A stretch of DNA of 41,023 nt, taken from the NCBI GenBank assembly GCA_964408805.1, contig CAYPAV010000030.1, forward strand, positions 1 to 41,023. Reading direction: 5' to 3'. Made by a program: the position numbers and the translations under genes. Position 1 is the first letter of the stretch. Every line of letters starts with the position of its first letter. The DNA comes from CAYPAV01 sp964408805 (GTDB taxonomy: Bacteria; Pseudomonadota; Alphaproteobacteria; UBA8366). Below, one piece after another: positions 22,873 through 30,511 of this stretch. The notes beneath the pieces are model-generated. The model saw only the letters and a list, made by a program, of their open reading frames with translations. It ran no database searches and had not been told where the DNA came from.

Positions 22873-23784
22873 ATGTCGACCGATGAAATCACCTTCGAGA
22901 GAGAATCGAGTGCGGCGGTCCCGACGGCTGTGCGTTTCAGCATCGTGATCGGCAAGTTCGTCGAGACAATCGGCCGCTGGGGCACGCTGTTCATGTTGCC
23001 CTTGGTCTTCATCACGGTATGGGACGTCCTTCAACGCAAGATCATCAAGGGCATCGGCGACATCTTGTTGGCGCAGGGTTGGACCGATGCCCGCGACGCC
23101 ATGTACGGCACGCTCTTCAAGTTTCTGCCGTTTCAGTCGACCTTGCTTCAGGAACTCGAGTGGCATTTCCACACCGCGTGTTTCGTCTTGGTGTTGGGGT
23201 ATGGCTATATTTACAACCGCCATGTCCGGGTCGATCTGGTCCGCGAAAAACTTGAGTTTCGCAAGCAGGCCTGGATCGAGTTGTTCGGAACCACCTTTCT
23301 GATGATCCCCTATTGCGTCATCGTCGGTTATTTCGCCTTCGAATATGCGTCCGACTCTTTTTCCATCGGCGAAGTGTCGGCATCTCTGGTCGGTTTGGAA
23401 AACCGCTGGGCGATCAAATCGATCCTGGTGGTCGGACTCGTGATCGCCGGATTCGCCGGTTTCGCCATCTGGCTGCAAGTCGTCGTCCTGCTGTTTGGGT
23501 CGAAGGATAGCGATTTCATTCTCTTCACCATCGAACGACCGGAAGAGAAGGTCGAGAAGCGCATAATGATGGAGAGTATCGACGACTCCTTCGGTGACGG
23601 GTCGAACGAAGCCAAGCGCGGCAACAGTACGAAATTGATGAGCCGGAATATCGACGAGGAAGTTTTCGAAACCACGGTGACGGCGGGGAGCCAGAGATTT
23701 TTCTATTTCTTCGGTTTCGGAATCATGATCATCGTGCTGATCCTGATGTTCCATACCTTTAATTTCTGGAGTTGGCTCATCTGA
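22873..23784 (+). CDS. TRAP transporter small permease (DctQ type), extended
   Basis: The 303-residue protein is larger than a usual DctQ (160-210 residues). Helices lie at about 18-50, 93-112, 137-160 and 180-207. Motifs include 'GRWGTLFMLPLVFITVWDVLQRKI' and 'VLGYGYIYNRHVRVDLVREKLEFRKQAWIELFGT', the DctQ core with its Arg-rich loop. A soluble insert of about 70 charged residues follows (215-285), and the protein ends in a fifth helix 'FFYFFGFGIMIIVLILMFHTFNFW'. This long form accompanies TakP/FcbT-type receptors. AAGGAG precedes the ATG, and the gene follows the large permease by 20 bp. Confidence 0.88.
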   Translation: MSTDEITFERESSAAVPTAVRFSIVIGKFVETIGRWGTLFMLPLVFITVWDVLQRKIIKGIGDILLAQGWTDARDAMYGTLFKFLPFQSTLLQELEWHFHTACFVLVLGYGYIYNRHVRVDLVREKLEFRKQAWIELFGTTFLMIPYCVIVGYFAFEYASDSFSIGEVSASLVGLENRWAIKSILVVGLVIAGFAGFAIWLQVVVLLFGSKDSDFILFTIERPEEKVEKRIMMESIDDSFGDGSNEAKRGNSTKLMSRNIDEEVFETTVTAGSQRFFYFFGFGIMIIVLILMFHTFNFWSWLI

Positions 23785-23833
23785 CCTCGCGCCGACCAAC
23801 GGCGCCGATGCTCGAACCTAGACGGAGACTCCG

Positions 23834-24340
23834 ATGCGGTGGTTGTCGAGCTGGGAGAAATACGTCAAGAAATACGTTTGGGACGAGGATCGCACGCCGT
23901 TCCTGATTTCCATCGATAGACTGAACCGCGGGCAGGCCGACAAGGAAATCTTCATTTTTGTCGTGTTTTTGGGCATCCCCTTCGCGTTGATCGCGTTGGC
24001 CGCGACGGCCCAGATCGTCAAGGCGGGCATCTGGCTCTATCTTGGCCTCGTCATCTACGCCGCGACCATCCTAGCGGCTGTCGTCGTTTTGAACGCCAAC
24101 AAGAATTGGCTGGCGGCACTCTACTGCATCACCGCGCCGCTCGTTATCTTGTTGTTTTTCGTCGCGAACGGTTTCAGCCCCAATCAAGGCCTCGTGGATC
24201 ACACGATCATTTTGATCCTGCTCGTCAGCTGGATGCGCTACACGGTGCGGGTCGTTCAAATGGCGAAAGCATACGCCAACTTACCCGAACCGCCGCCGCC
24301 GGCACCGCCGGAACTCCCGACCTTCAACGAGCCGGATTAA
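23834..24340 (+). CDS. Four-helix membrane protein of the TRAP operon
   Basis: The 168-residue hypothetical protein has a charged N-terminal part (about 1-37, 'WEKYVKKYVWDEDRTPFL'). Hydrophobic helices lie at about 38-62, 67-85, 93-112 and 122-137, and the tail is proline-rich ('PPPPAPPELPTFNEPD'). No family is recognised. It starts 49 bp after the small permease with GGAG upstream and is likely the last gene of that operon. An accessory role in the transporter is suggested only by position. Confidence 0.7.
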   Translation: MRWLSSWEKYVKKYVWDEDRTPFLISIDRLNRGQADKEIFIFVVFLGIPFALIALAATAQIVKAGIWLYLGLVIYAATILAAVVVLNANKNWLAALYCITAPLVILLFFVANGFSPNQGLVDHTIILILLVSWMRYTVRVVQMAKAYANLPEPPPPAPPELPTFNEPD

Positions 24341-24365
24341 GAACCATCACGCGAAACCGGGCCGA

Positions 24366-25061
24366 CTAGGCGCCCGCAAGGAAATGCGGCAGCACACCGG
24401 TGTGGTCGCGGATCTCGTTGACGCCGGGGACGTTCTCCACTGCGACTAAGAGCGCCTTTCTCTGCGCCTTGACCTCAACGTAACCCCAAATCTCGACCAC
24501 GCCTTTGTCCACGATCACATTCATCTGCGTCGGCCGCAGCCAGCTGAGCTCGGCGAGGACTTCCATGATCTGATTGCGGAGCTCATTGTCGTTGGCGGGC
24601 ACCACCGCTTCGATCGCCCCTCTGCGCGCCACCAGGCCCTGCAACAGATTGGAACGGCTGACGATGCCGACGATCCGGCCGCCGCTCACCACAGGCACCC
24701 GCTTTATGCGGCGCTCCTCCAATATCGTTGCGATATCCGCGAGGCTGGTCTCCTCATCGACCGTGACCACCTGTGTGCTCATGACATCGCGGGCATGTCG
24801 ACCGTGCGTCTTGACGTAGTCGCTCGCGCGCTCCGCTTCGCCGGTCAGAAATTGCAGCCACCAGGAGCGCTTTATCTCGCTGCCGAGTTCGGTGCGGCGG
24901 ATAAGATCGCCTTCACTCACCAAACCTTCCATAACGCCATCGGCCCCGACAACGGGTACCGCGCTGATGTTTCGTTCCAGCATCACCGCGGCGACCTCCG
25001 CGATCGTCGCATCTGGCGCCACGGAGATAACGTTCGTCGTCATCACGTCTTTGGCTTTCAT
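24366..25061 (-). CDS. CBS-CBS-BON domain protein
   Basis: The 231-residue cytoplasmic protein has two CBS domains (about 5-60, 'MTTNVISVAPDATIAEVAAVMLERNISAVPVV'; and 92-145, 'MSTQVVTVDEETSLADIATILEERRIKRVPVV'). A C-terminal BON domain follows (about 160-225, with 'LRPTQMNVIVDKGVVEIWGYV'). CBS pairs bind adenosine nucleotides and act as energy sensors; BON modules bind phospholipid membranes or partner proteins. The combination is common in rhizobia and relatives, with stress-related roles proposed. GAGGAGG precedes the ATG. It is convergent with the TRAP operon; 25062-25180 holds no gene. Confidence 0.88.
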   Translation of the reverse strand: MKAKDVMTTNVISVAPDATIAEVAAVMLERNISAVPVVGADGVMEGLVSEGDLIRRTELGSEIKRSWWLQFLTGEAERASDYVKTHGRHARDVMSTQVVTVDEETSLADIATILEERRIKRVPVVSGGRIVGIVSRSNLLQGLVARRGAIEAVVPANDNELRNQIMEVLAELSWLRPTQMNVIVDKGVVEIWGYVEVKAQRKALLVAVENVPGVNEIRDHTGVLPHFLAGA

Positions 25062-25180
25062 CGCACGACCTCCTCTTCACATCGGTCTGATGACCTCCTC
25101 CATGTGAAAAGCGTACTCCTATACGAATACCTTGGAATTGACCTAGCTCACTTGCGATCGACACGGGTCCGCCGCCGCAT

Positions 25181-25540
25181 TTATTCGCGGCGCGGCGAGG
25201 CCGGATCGTTCTCGGGATCCGGACGGACCGCCGATTGGGTGATTTGCGAGATATGGTCAAAATCGTAGCTCTTGCGCCGAAGCGACCAGGCCCGGCGATC
25301 GCCCCAGTTCTCATCGGCCTGGACACTTTTCCCGACGAAATAATGGATGATAAGAACGCAAATCCAAATCGCGACCGTCCAAAAGAACCAGCCGCCGCTG
25401 CCGGACATGCCCTTGATCCAAGCGAGAAAAATCACGGTCAGAACGAAGACGATCACGTGGTAGCGAAACCAGCGCCGGTGTGTGCGCCCGCCATCGTTGG
25501 ATTCTTCATCTCTGTCTTTATCGTCGGCGTTAGCGTTCAT
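25181..25540 (-). CDS. 2TM domain protein
   Basis: The 119-residue membrane protein has a charged N-terminus ('DDKDRDEESNDGGRTHRRWFRYH'), helix 1 'VIVFVLTVIFLAWIKGM', a short Gly/Ser loop, helix 2 'WFFWTVAIWICVLIIHYFVG' and a polar tail. The 'FRYH...W' start and 'FFWTVAIWICVLIIHYF' second helix match the 2TM domain family (PF13239-like), whose members occur alone or fused to histidine kinases. Function unknown. Its tail is strongly charged. It is divergent from the receptor gene at 25624. Confidence 0.65.
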   Translation of the reverse strand: MNANADDKDRDEESNDGGRTHRRWFRYHVIVFVLTVIFLAWIKGMSGSGGWFFWTVAIWICVLIIHYFVGKSVQADENWGDRRAWSLRRKSYDFDHISQITQSAVRPDPENDPASPRRE

Positions 25541-25623
25541 GCGCCCTCTCGGCCGAGCATTCTAAAACAATCGTATCAATTCGTCTCCTTGTTCAAAAAG
25601 CGGCCGTTCGCTAGCTTGCCCCG

Positions 25624-26694
25624 ATGACGGACCATCGCATCAAACGTTCGGCATCTGTGCTGTTGCTCGCAACCCTATTGCTCTCGGCGCCATTATTCGA
25701 CGCCCTGCCGAATGAGAGAAAACCGACGATCTGGAATATGGCGAGCGCCTTTCCCGGTTCCGCCCCGCAATTCGGGACCCAGGCCCGCTCATTCGCGGCA
25801 AAGGTGGGGCGGCTTTCGGGCGGCACCTTCCGGATCGCCTTCGTCGAACCAAACGTACTTGCCCGCCCTTCCAAACTGTTCGAAGCGGTCGCCAGAGATC
25901 GGATCGCCGCCGCTTGGACGACGTCCGCCTATTGGTTCGAGAAGGACCCCGCCTTCGCCTTGTTCGCAAGCGTACCGTTCGGACCCGACGCGCCAACGCT
26001 CGCGACCTGGATCTCTCATGGGGGGGGTCGTGAACTGCGCGATGAACTCTACGAACCGCATGGGCTTGTTTCAATCACTTGCGGCGTCATGGCACCTGAA
26101 TCCGGCGGTTGGTTTCGTCGTCGTATTGGCTCGGTCGCGGATTTCGACGGCTTGAAAATGCGGGTTTTCGGTCTTGGGGCCGAGACGCTGAAGAAATTCG
26201 GCGTCGAGCCGCAATTGGTTGCACCCGACAGACTTGTCGGGGCGCTGCGCCGAGGCGAAATCGACGCAGCGGAGTTCTCCATGCCGGCGATCGACCTCAA
26301 GGTCGGCCTTCACGAAGCCGGGGCCCGATACTACTATTTTCCCGGCTGGCACCAACAATCCACCTTGTTCGAACTCCTGGTCAGTCGGGACCGCTGGGAG
26401 GCCCTTCCCATGGCCCATAAGTCACAGATCCGCATTGCCTGCGGCGACACCATCCGCGAGGGCCTAGCTGAAGGCGAGAGCCTGCAGACGAAAGCAATCC
26501 TGAAGTTGAAAGCGAAGGGTGTCGAGTTCCACCGCTTTCCTCCCAAGGTTCTAGCGCGCTTGCGCAAGGCCTGGCATGAAGTGGCGGCAAAACTGTCGGC
26601 CAAGAGCAGAAATTTCGAGCGGATATGGAGCGTGTTGACTCGTTTCCGCGAAGAACACCGCGTTTGGCGCGAGCTGGGCTATCTCGATGAGTAA
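25624..26694 (+). CDS. Orphan TRAP substrate-binding protein paralogue
   Basis: The 356-residue receptor-like protein has an N-terminal signal peptide (about 1-27). It parallels the receptor at 20237 across its length: 'ESGGWFRRRIGSVADFDGLKMRVFGLGAETLKKFG', 'GALRRGEIDAAEFSMPAIDLKVG' and 'YYYFPGWHQQSTLFELL'. The substrate-binding arginine in 'GLKMR' is kept. No permease genes accompany it. Its stop overlaps the start of the rhodanese gene by 8 bp, so the two are translationally coupled. It could share the neighbouring DctMQ permease, deliver to a sensor, or have lost transport function. No convincing ribosome binding site is visible before the ATG. Confidence 0.85.
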   Translation: MTDHRIKRSASVLLLATLLLSAPLFDALPNERKPTIWNMASAFPGSAPQFGTQARSFAAKVGRLSGGTFRIAFVEPNVLARPSKLFEAVARDRIAAAWTTSAYWFEKDPAFALFASVPFGPDAPTLATWISHGGGRELRDELYEPHGLVSITCGVMAPESGGWFRRRIGSVADFDGLKMRVFGLGAETLKKFGVEPQLVAPDRLVGALRRGEIDAAEFSMPAIDLKVGLHEAGARYYYFPGWHQQSTLFELLVSRDRWEALPMAHKSQIRIACGDTIREGLAEGESLQTKAILKLKAKGVEFHRFPPKVLARLRKAWHEVAAKLSAKSRNFERIWSVLTRFREEHRVWRELGYLDE

Positions 26695-27127
26695 AGCGTT
26701 GACGACCAGTTTACTCGTTCTGATCGCGGTCTATTCCGCGAATTTCGCCCATGCCGGGGATAATCTACTGAGCGCACCGGAGGCGTATCGGATGATGCAA
26801 GCCGGCCAACTTATCTTGATCGACGTTCGCAGCCCCGGAGAATGGAAACAAACGGGAATTCCAGCCGGCGCGAAAGCCATCACCATGCACGACCCACGCG
26901 GTCTGACGGCGTTCCGAGACCGTGTACTGGCCACGGCAGGCAACGATCCGTCGCGGCCGATCGCACTTATTTGCGCACACGGCAACCGCTCGAAACTTAT
27001 GCAGGCGTTTCTCTCCACTCAGAACTTCACCGCGATCCACGATGTCGGCGAAGGCATGCTCGGCCGGACGGACCTGCCTGGCTGGCTTCGTCGGGGTCTT
27101 CCCGTGGTTCCCTGCCCCACCTGCTAG
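26687..27127 (+). CDS. Exported rhodanese-like protein
   Basis: The 146-residue single-domain rhodanese has a signal peptide (about 1-23, ending 'ANFAHA'). The domain shows 'LILIDVRSPGEWKQTGIPAGA' (D46, R48) and the active-site loop 'CAHGNRS' with the nucleophile C96. It could therefore act in periplasmic sulphur transfer or thiosulphate/persulphide chemistry. It ends 'VVPCPTC', with a C-terminal CxxC pair that may bind metal or form a disulphide. It overlaps the orphan receptor gene by 8 bp, and its end overlaps the convergent gene at 27124 by 4 bp. Confidence 0.85.
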   Translation: MSKALTTSLLVLIAVYSANFAHAGDNLLSAPEAYRMMQAGQLILIDVRSPGEWKQTGIPAGAKAITMHDPRGLTAFRDRVLATAGNDPSRPIALICAHGNRSKLMQAFLSTQNFTAIHDVGEGMLGRTDLPGWLRRGLPVVPCPTC

Positions 27128-27906
27128 GCGGCCGCCTCGTCCCGTTTCGCAAGCGCCGCCGCGATCGCATTTATCTGTTCATCGAGATCAATCGGAAATT
27201 CCGTCGTCAGTTCCAGATCGCGGTCTTCGTAGGCGCTCGCACCCGGATGCGCCTTTGTCCAGGCGTCAACAACCTTGTCACGCGCATAGAGAATTTCGCG
27301 AATTTGCGGCCGGTAGAGGCGAATCATGTTCGTCAGCCAGACGTTCACCACCCAAGACGGGTGTGCCAGATCGATCTCGAATTTGTGCAGGAACCGGCAG
27401 ACATCCTTCGCTTCGTACCAGATCTCGCCGGTCACCCAGCGGTTGGTCGTGAAGAGCTTGATTGGAAATCCCTTCGGATCCATCGAAATGGCGGCAAGAT
27501 GACTGAGCGCGTCATCCGGATTTTCCGGCGCCTTGAAATCCGGCACGGGTGCCGGCTTCACGCCGGGCGGCATGCCGTCGGGACGTAGGAAAGTATGAAA
27601 ATGGCCGTGTTCGCCTGCACGCTCTTCCTTGGGATGGGCGTGATAATAGAACTGTCCGTGAGATTCAAAATCGTAGACATCGCCTTCAGGATAGTGATCC
27701 CACTCGAAGAACGTCTCGTAATCCTTGAGCAATTCGCCGACGATATTGTCGCCGCTCTTGGAGAGCACGCGATGGCAATTCACGATGACGTCGCCCGCCG
27801 AACGCATCTCCTCCAGTTCGGTCCGCGATAGCTTGTCGAAATCGACTTCGCGAACGGTTTCCGGTTTTCCGGCTTCGGCTTGAGCTTCCATGATGGTTAG
27901 AGACAT
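27124..27906 (-). CDS. Conserved hypothetical protein (DUF6969-like)
   Basis: The protein has about 260 residues, is soluble and has no signal peptide. The distinctive segment 'FFEWDHYPEGDVYDFESHGQFYYHAHPKEERAGEHGHFHTFLR' (about 68-110) is rich in histidine and suggests metal binding. 'RWVTGEIWYEAKDVCRFLHKFEIDLAHPSWVVNVWLTNMIRLYRPQI' follows. I recall this pattern from an alphaproteobacterial family of unknown function (DUF6969), but that assignment is from memory. I prefer the ATG at 27906; a GTG at 27912 is possible. No reaction can be named. Confidence 0.7.
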   Translation of the reverse strand: MSLTIMEAQAEAGKPETVREVDFDKLSRTELEEMRSAGDVIVNCHRVLSKSGDNIVGELLKDYETFFEWDHYPEGDVYDFESHGQFYYHAHPKEERAGEHGHFHTFLRPDGMPPGVKPAPVPDFKAPENPDDALSHLAAISMDPKGFPIKLFTTNRWVTGEIWYEAKDVCRFLHKFEIDLAHPSWVVNVWLTNMIRLYRPQIREILYARDKVVDAWTKAHPGASAYEDRDLELTTEFPIDLDEQINAIAAALAKRDEAAA

Positions 27907-27939
27907 TAGCACGCACCTTCGGAATGGGAAGATTGATGT

Positions 27940-28809
27940 TCAGGGCTTTTCGCGTACGAGACGGAACCCGACGAGTATATGTTTGAGATGCCGGGGTCGG
28001 CCGTGACGGGCCGCCGGCCGACAGATACCGCAACCGCTGTCGTCCCAAGACCCACCCTTCACGATGTATCGATTGGGGCCGGACGGCGTGTTGGTCCACT
28101 CGAAGACCTGACCCGCCGCATCTCGCATCCCATAAGGGCTCGTACCATCCGCGAATCGGCCGACCGGGAGGGTATCGAAGGGACCCGCATCGTGACTGTT
28201 CAACCGCGCGGGATCGAATTTCTCGCCCCATGGAAAGCGGCGGCCATCGGTTCCGCGTGCCGCCTTTTCCCACTCAGCCTCGCTTGGCAATCGCCAGATA
28301 TCGCCGGTCGCCCTCGACAGCCAGGTGGCATATGCAACAGCATCGGTCCAACTGACGAGCACCACTGGATGCCGGTCCCGTCCCTTGGGCGGTCGGCCAT
28401 CGTGCCAAGCATGCCGGCGGGTTCGGTGATAGGGATGAATTAGCCGGTAGCCGCGCCAAGTCGCGTCGTCGACATCGGGCGCGGGATGGCCACTGGCCTT
28501 CACGAATGCCGCGTATTGGGCGTTGGTTATCAGGTCGCGTGAGACGGAAAAGGCCGGCGTCTCGGCGGTGCCGCGCTTGAATTCGCTCTCGTACCACTTC
28601 CACTCCTGCGTCCGGCGATGACCATAGGCCGCCTCGTCGAGCCGATAGGCGGTTTCCCGCTCTTGCCGGTCCGACCCTCGTATGAAGGAACCCGCTGGAA
28701 TTTCGATAACCTCGGGGATGTCGTTCATCGACGGTCCCGCCGCGACCGACGGAAAGCCAGCGGCGCAGAGAATGGCGGCAAAAAGAATTATTCGACAAGA
28801 ACGGGGCAT
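27940..28809 (-). CDS. Exported SUMF1/formylglycine-generating enzyme-fold protein
   Basis: The 289-residue protein has a signal peptide (about 1-24). The FGE-sulfatase fold is evident from 'EIPAGSFIRGSD', 'FSVSRDLITNAQYAAFVKASGHPAP', 'HPVVLVSWTDAVAYATWLSRATGDIWRLPSEAEWEKAARG', 'FPWGEKFDPARLNS', 'PVGRFADGTSPYGMRDAAGQVFEWT' and 'VKGGSWDDSGCGICRPAARHGRP...HILVGFRLV'. True formylglycine-generating enzymes use a Cys pair spaced by four residues near the C-terminus. Here the pair is C-G-I-C, so sulfatase activation is doubtful and a binding or other oxidative role is more likely. No sulfatase gene is nearby. GGGAG precedes the ATG. Confidence 0.85.
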   Translation of the reverse strand: MPRSCRIILFAAILCAAGFPSVAAGPSMNDIPEVIEIPAGSFIRGSDRQERETAYRLDEAAYGHRRTQEWKWYESEFKRGTAETPAFSVSRDLITNAQYAAFVKASGHPAPDVDDATWRGYRLIHPYHRTRRHAWHDGRPPKGRDRHPVVLVSWTDAVAYATWLSRATGDIWRLPSEAEWEKAARGTDGRRFPWGEKFDPARLNSHDAGPFDTLPVGRFADGTSPYGMRDAAGQVFEWTNTPSGPNRYIVKGGSWDDSGCGICRPAARHGRPRHLKHILVGFRLVREKP

Positions 28810-28964
28810 ATCACTCCCTTGGCATGCGAATTATCCTGTCATGCAGGACCGAACCGATCTAGAGCATGCGGCATCTCATCGCTGGGACGTGATCGAAATT
28901 GTCCCGAGCGCCAAATCGTAGTAGGACTAGGATGGCCCCCGCGAATATGAGGTGAACGTCGGGA

Positions 28965-30506
28965 ATGACGTCCCGGTCCGCCAAGATTACGAAATTTCGC
29001 GACACATTTGTCGTGCTGGCGATTGTCGCGATGGTGACGGGATGCGCCGACGGACTTGTCGACAAACTGAACCCGTTCGCCGACGAGCCAAAACCCAAAC
29101 CGGCGATCCCCACCAAAGCACCACCACTTCCACCAGTGCCCGGAAAGCCGACCAACGCGAAAGCGGCGGTACCGACGGCCAGCGTCTATACCGAAACCAT
29201 CTGCAAGGTCCGCGACGGCCGCGTATTGCCGCCGAATATCGCGGAGGACGCATTCCGCTGTCTTGCCCCGCGCATGCGCTACACCAAGTCGGGGCATCGG
29301 TTTTCCGCCGTCTATCCAGGCTGGTCGCGGCGGGACAAGGGGCCTTTTCTCTCGAAGCTCCACGGCAGCCGGTATGTCGCCGTCTATGCCAACGACCTGG
29401 CCTTGACGACGATCTCGACCGCGCCGGACGCCCCCGTTCAGGTCGGCGCCATCATGGCGACGCCGAGCTTCAGTCTCAACGACGACGGCACGCTCGACGT
29501 CGGGCCCCTCTTCATCCTCGAAAAGATGCCGAAGGGTTTCAGTACGGCAAAGGGAAACTGGCGCTACACGGTGATCGGACCGGAAGGTGATATCATTGGC
29601 GTCTCGAAGGGACAGAACGCCGCCGAGATCGAGTTTTGCAAGAAATGTACGCGAAAATCTTCTGATTCGGTTTATTTGGCGCTACTGCGGGGACAACCGC
29701 CGATCGGCCGAACCGGCCCCAAGCCAAAAAGCTTCGATCCAAGCAAGGAAAAGATCGACCCGACGATGCCGATCCTCGACCCGAACGCGCCGGTGGTCGG
29801 CGGCGGCGCGCCCGCGGTCGTGCCGAGCCTGCCGCAAGCGCCGCTCGCCGCCCCCACGGCACCGGTCGGCGGCCCGGTCCTCCTTCCCGGGACACCGGGG
29901 GGACCCGCGCGCGATCCGAAGGCACCGGCGGCGCCAAAGGCAGCGGTCCTTGATCCAAAGGCACCCTTGCTCGATCCGAATGCCCCCGTCCTGGACCCCA
30001 ACGCCCCGATCCCCCCGAATGGCGCCGTTCTCGATCCCAACGCTCCGGTGCTCAATCCGAACGCACCCGTCCTTAACCCCAATGCGCCCGTCCTGAATCC
30101 GAACGCACCGGTGCTTGATCCAAATGCGCCGGTACTTGACCCCAACGCGCCGGTACTTGACCCCAACGCGCCGATTGGCGGCGGGGCCCCGAAATTGCCA
30201 CCGGCCCCCACCGGTGCGGCAAAGCCCGCCAAACCAAATCCCCTATCGGGACCGCTTTTGAACCCGGATGCACCGATCGGCGTCGGCGGATTGGCGCCGA
30301 TGCCGACAAAACCGGCCAAACGCAAGAAACCAAAAAAGATAGCGGGGCAGCTTCTGAATCCGGATGCGCCGATCCAACTGCGGGCCAAGCCGGCCAAGAA
30401 ACGGCGGAAACCGGCCGGACCGAAAATACCGCTGAAAGACGCGGATGCCTTACTCAATCCCGACCTGCCGATCAGTCGGCAGGACATTATTCAGTTCGTG
30501 AAATAA
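28965..30506 (+). CDS. Lipoprotein with cytochrome P460-like domain and heptapeptide-repeat tail
   Basis: The protein has 513 residues. A lipoprotein signal has lipobox V-T-G-C (C27), followed by a proline-rich linker. Residues about 75-245 resemble the cytochrome P460 fold: 'RYVAVYANDLAL', 'LFILEKMPKGFSTAKGNWRYTVIGPEGDIIGVSKG' and 'IEFCKKCT'. The haem motif should be CxxCH, but here it is C225-K-K-C228-T229, so the axial histidine is gone. The C-terminal half is low complexity, dominated by a seven-residue unit 'VLDPNAP' or 'VLNPNAP' (about ten copies between 328 and 403), with further 'LLNPDAPI' units and a basic Lys/Pro segment. It looks like an envelope protein with an extended, possibly wall-spanning tail. 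GAGGTGA precedes the ATG. Function unknown. Confidence 0.7.
   Translation: MTSRSAKITKFRDTFVVLAIVAMVTGCADGLVDKLNPFADEPKPKPAIPTKAPPLPPVPGKPTNAKAAVPTASVYTETICKVRDGRVLPPNIAEDAFRCLAPRMRYTKSGHRFSAVYPGWSRRDKGPFLSKLHGSRYVAVYANDLALTTISTAPDAPVQVGAIMATPSFSLNDDGTLDVGPLFILEKMPKGFSTAKGNWRYTVIGPEGDIIGVSKGQNAAEIEFCKKCTRKSSDSVYLALLRGQPPIGRTGPKPKSFDPSKEKIDPTMPILDPNAPVVGGGAPAVVPSLPQAPLAAPTAPVGGPVLLPGTPGGPARDPKAPAAPKAAVLDPKAPLLDPNAPVLDPNAPIPPNGAVLDPNAPVLNPNAPVLNPNAPVLNPNAPVLDPNAPVLDPNAPVLDPNAPIGGGAPKLPPAPTGAAKPAKPNPLSGPLLNPDAPIGVGGLAPMPTKPAKRKKPKKIAGQLLNPDAPIQLRAKPAKKRRKPAGPKIPLKDADALLNPDLPISRQDIIQFVK
29946..30173 (+). repeat. 21-bp coding repeat array (VLDPNAP units)
   Basis: About ten tandem or near-tandem 21-bp units encode V(L)(D/N)PNAP within the lipoprotein gene. 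Third-position variation (for example ccg, ccc and cca for Pro) shows that the array is not newly amplified but is conserved at protein level. Confidence 0.85.
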
Positions 30507-30511
30507 CGATC

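Noticed and set aside
29946..30173. Regular 21-bp repeats as a possible CRISPR array
   Set aside because: Units are in frame, contiguous without spacers, and encode VLDPNAP; no cas genes.
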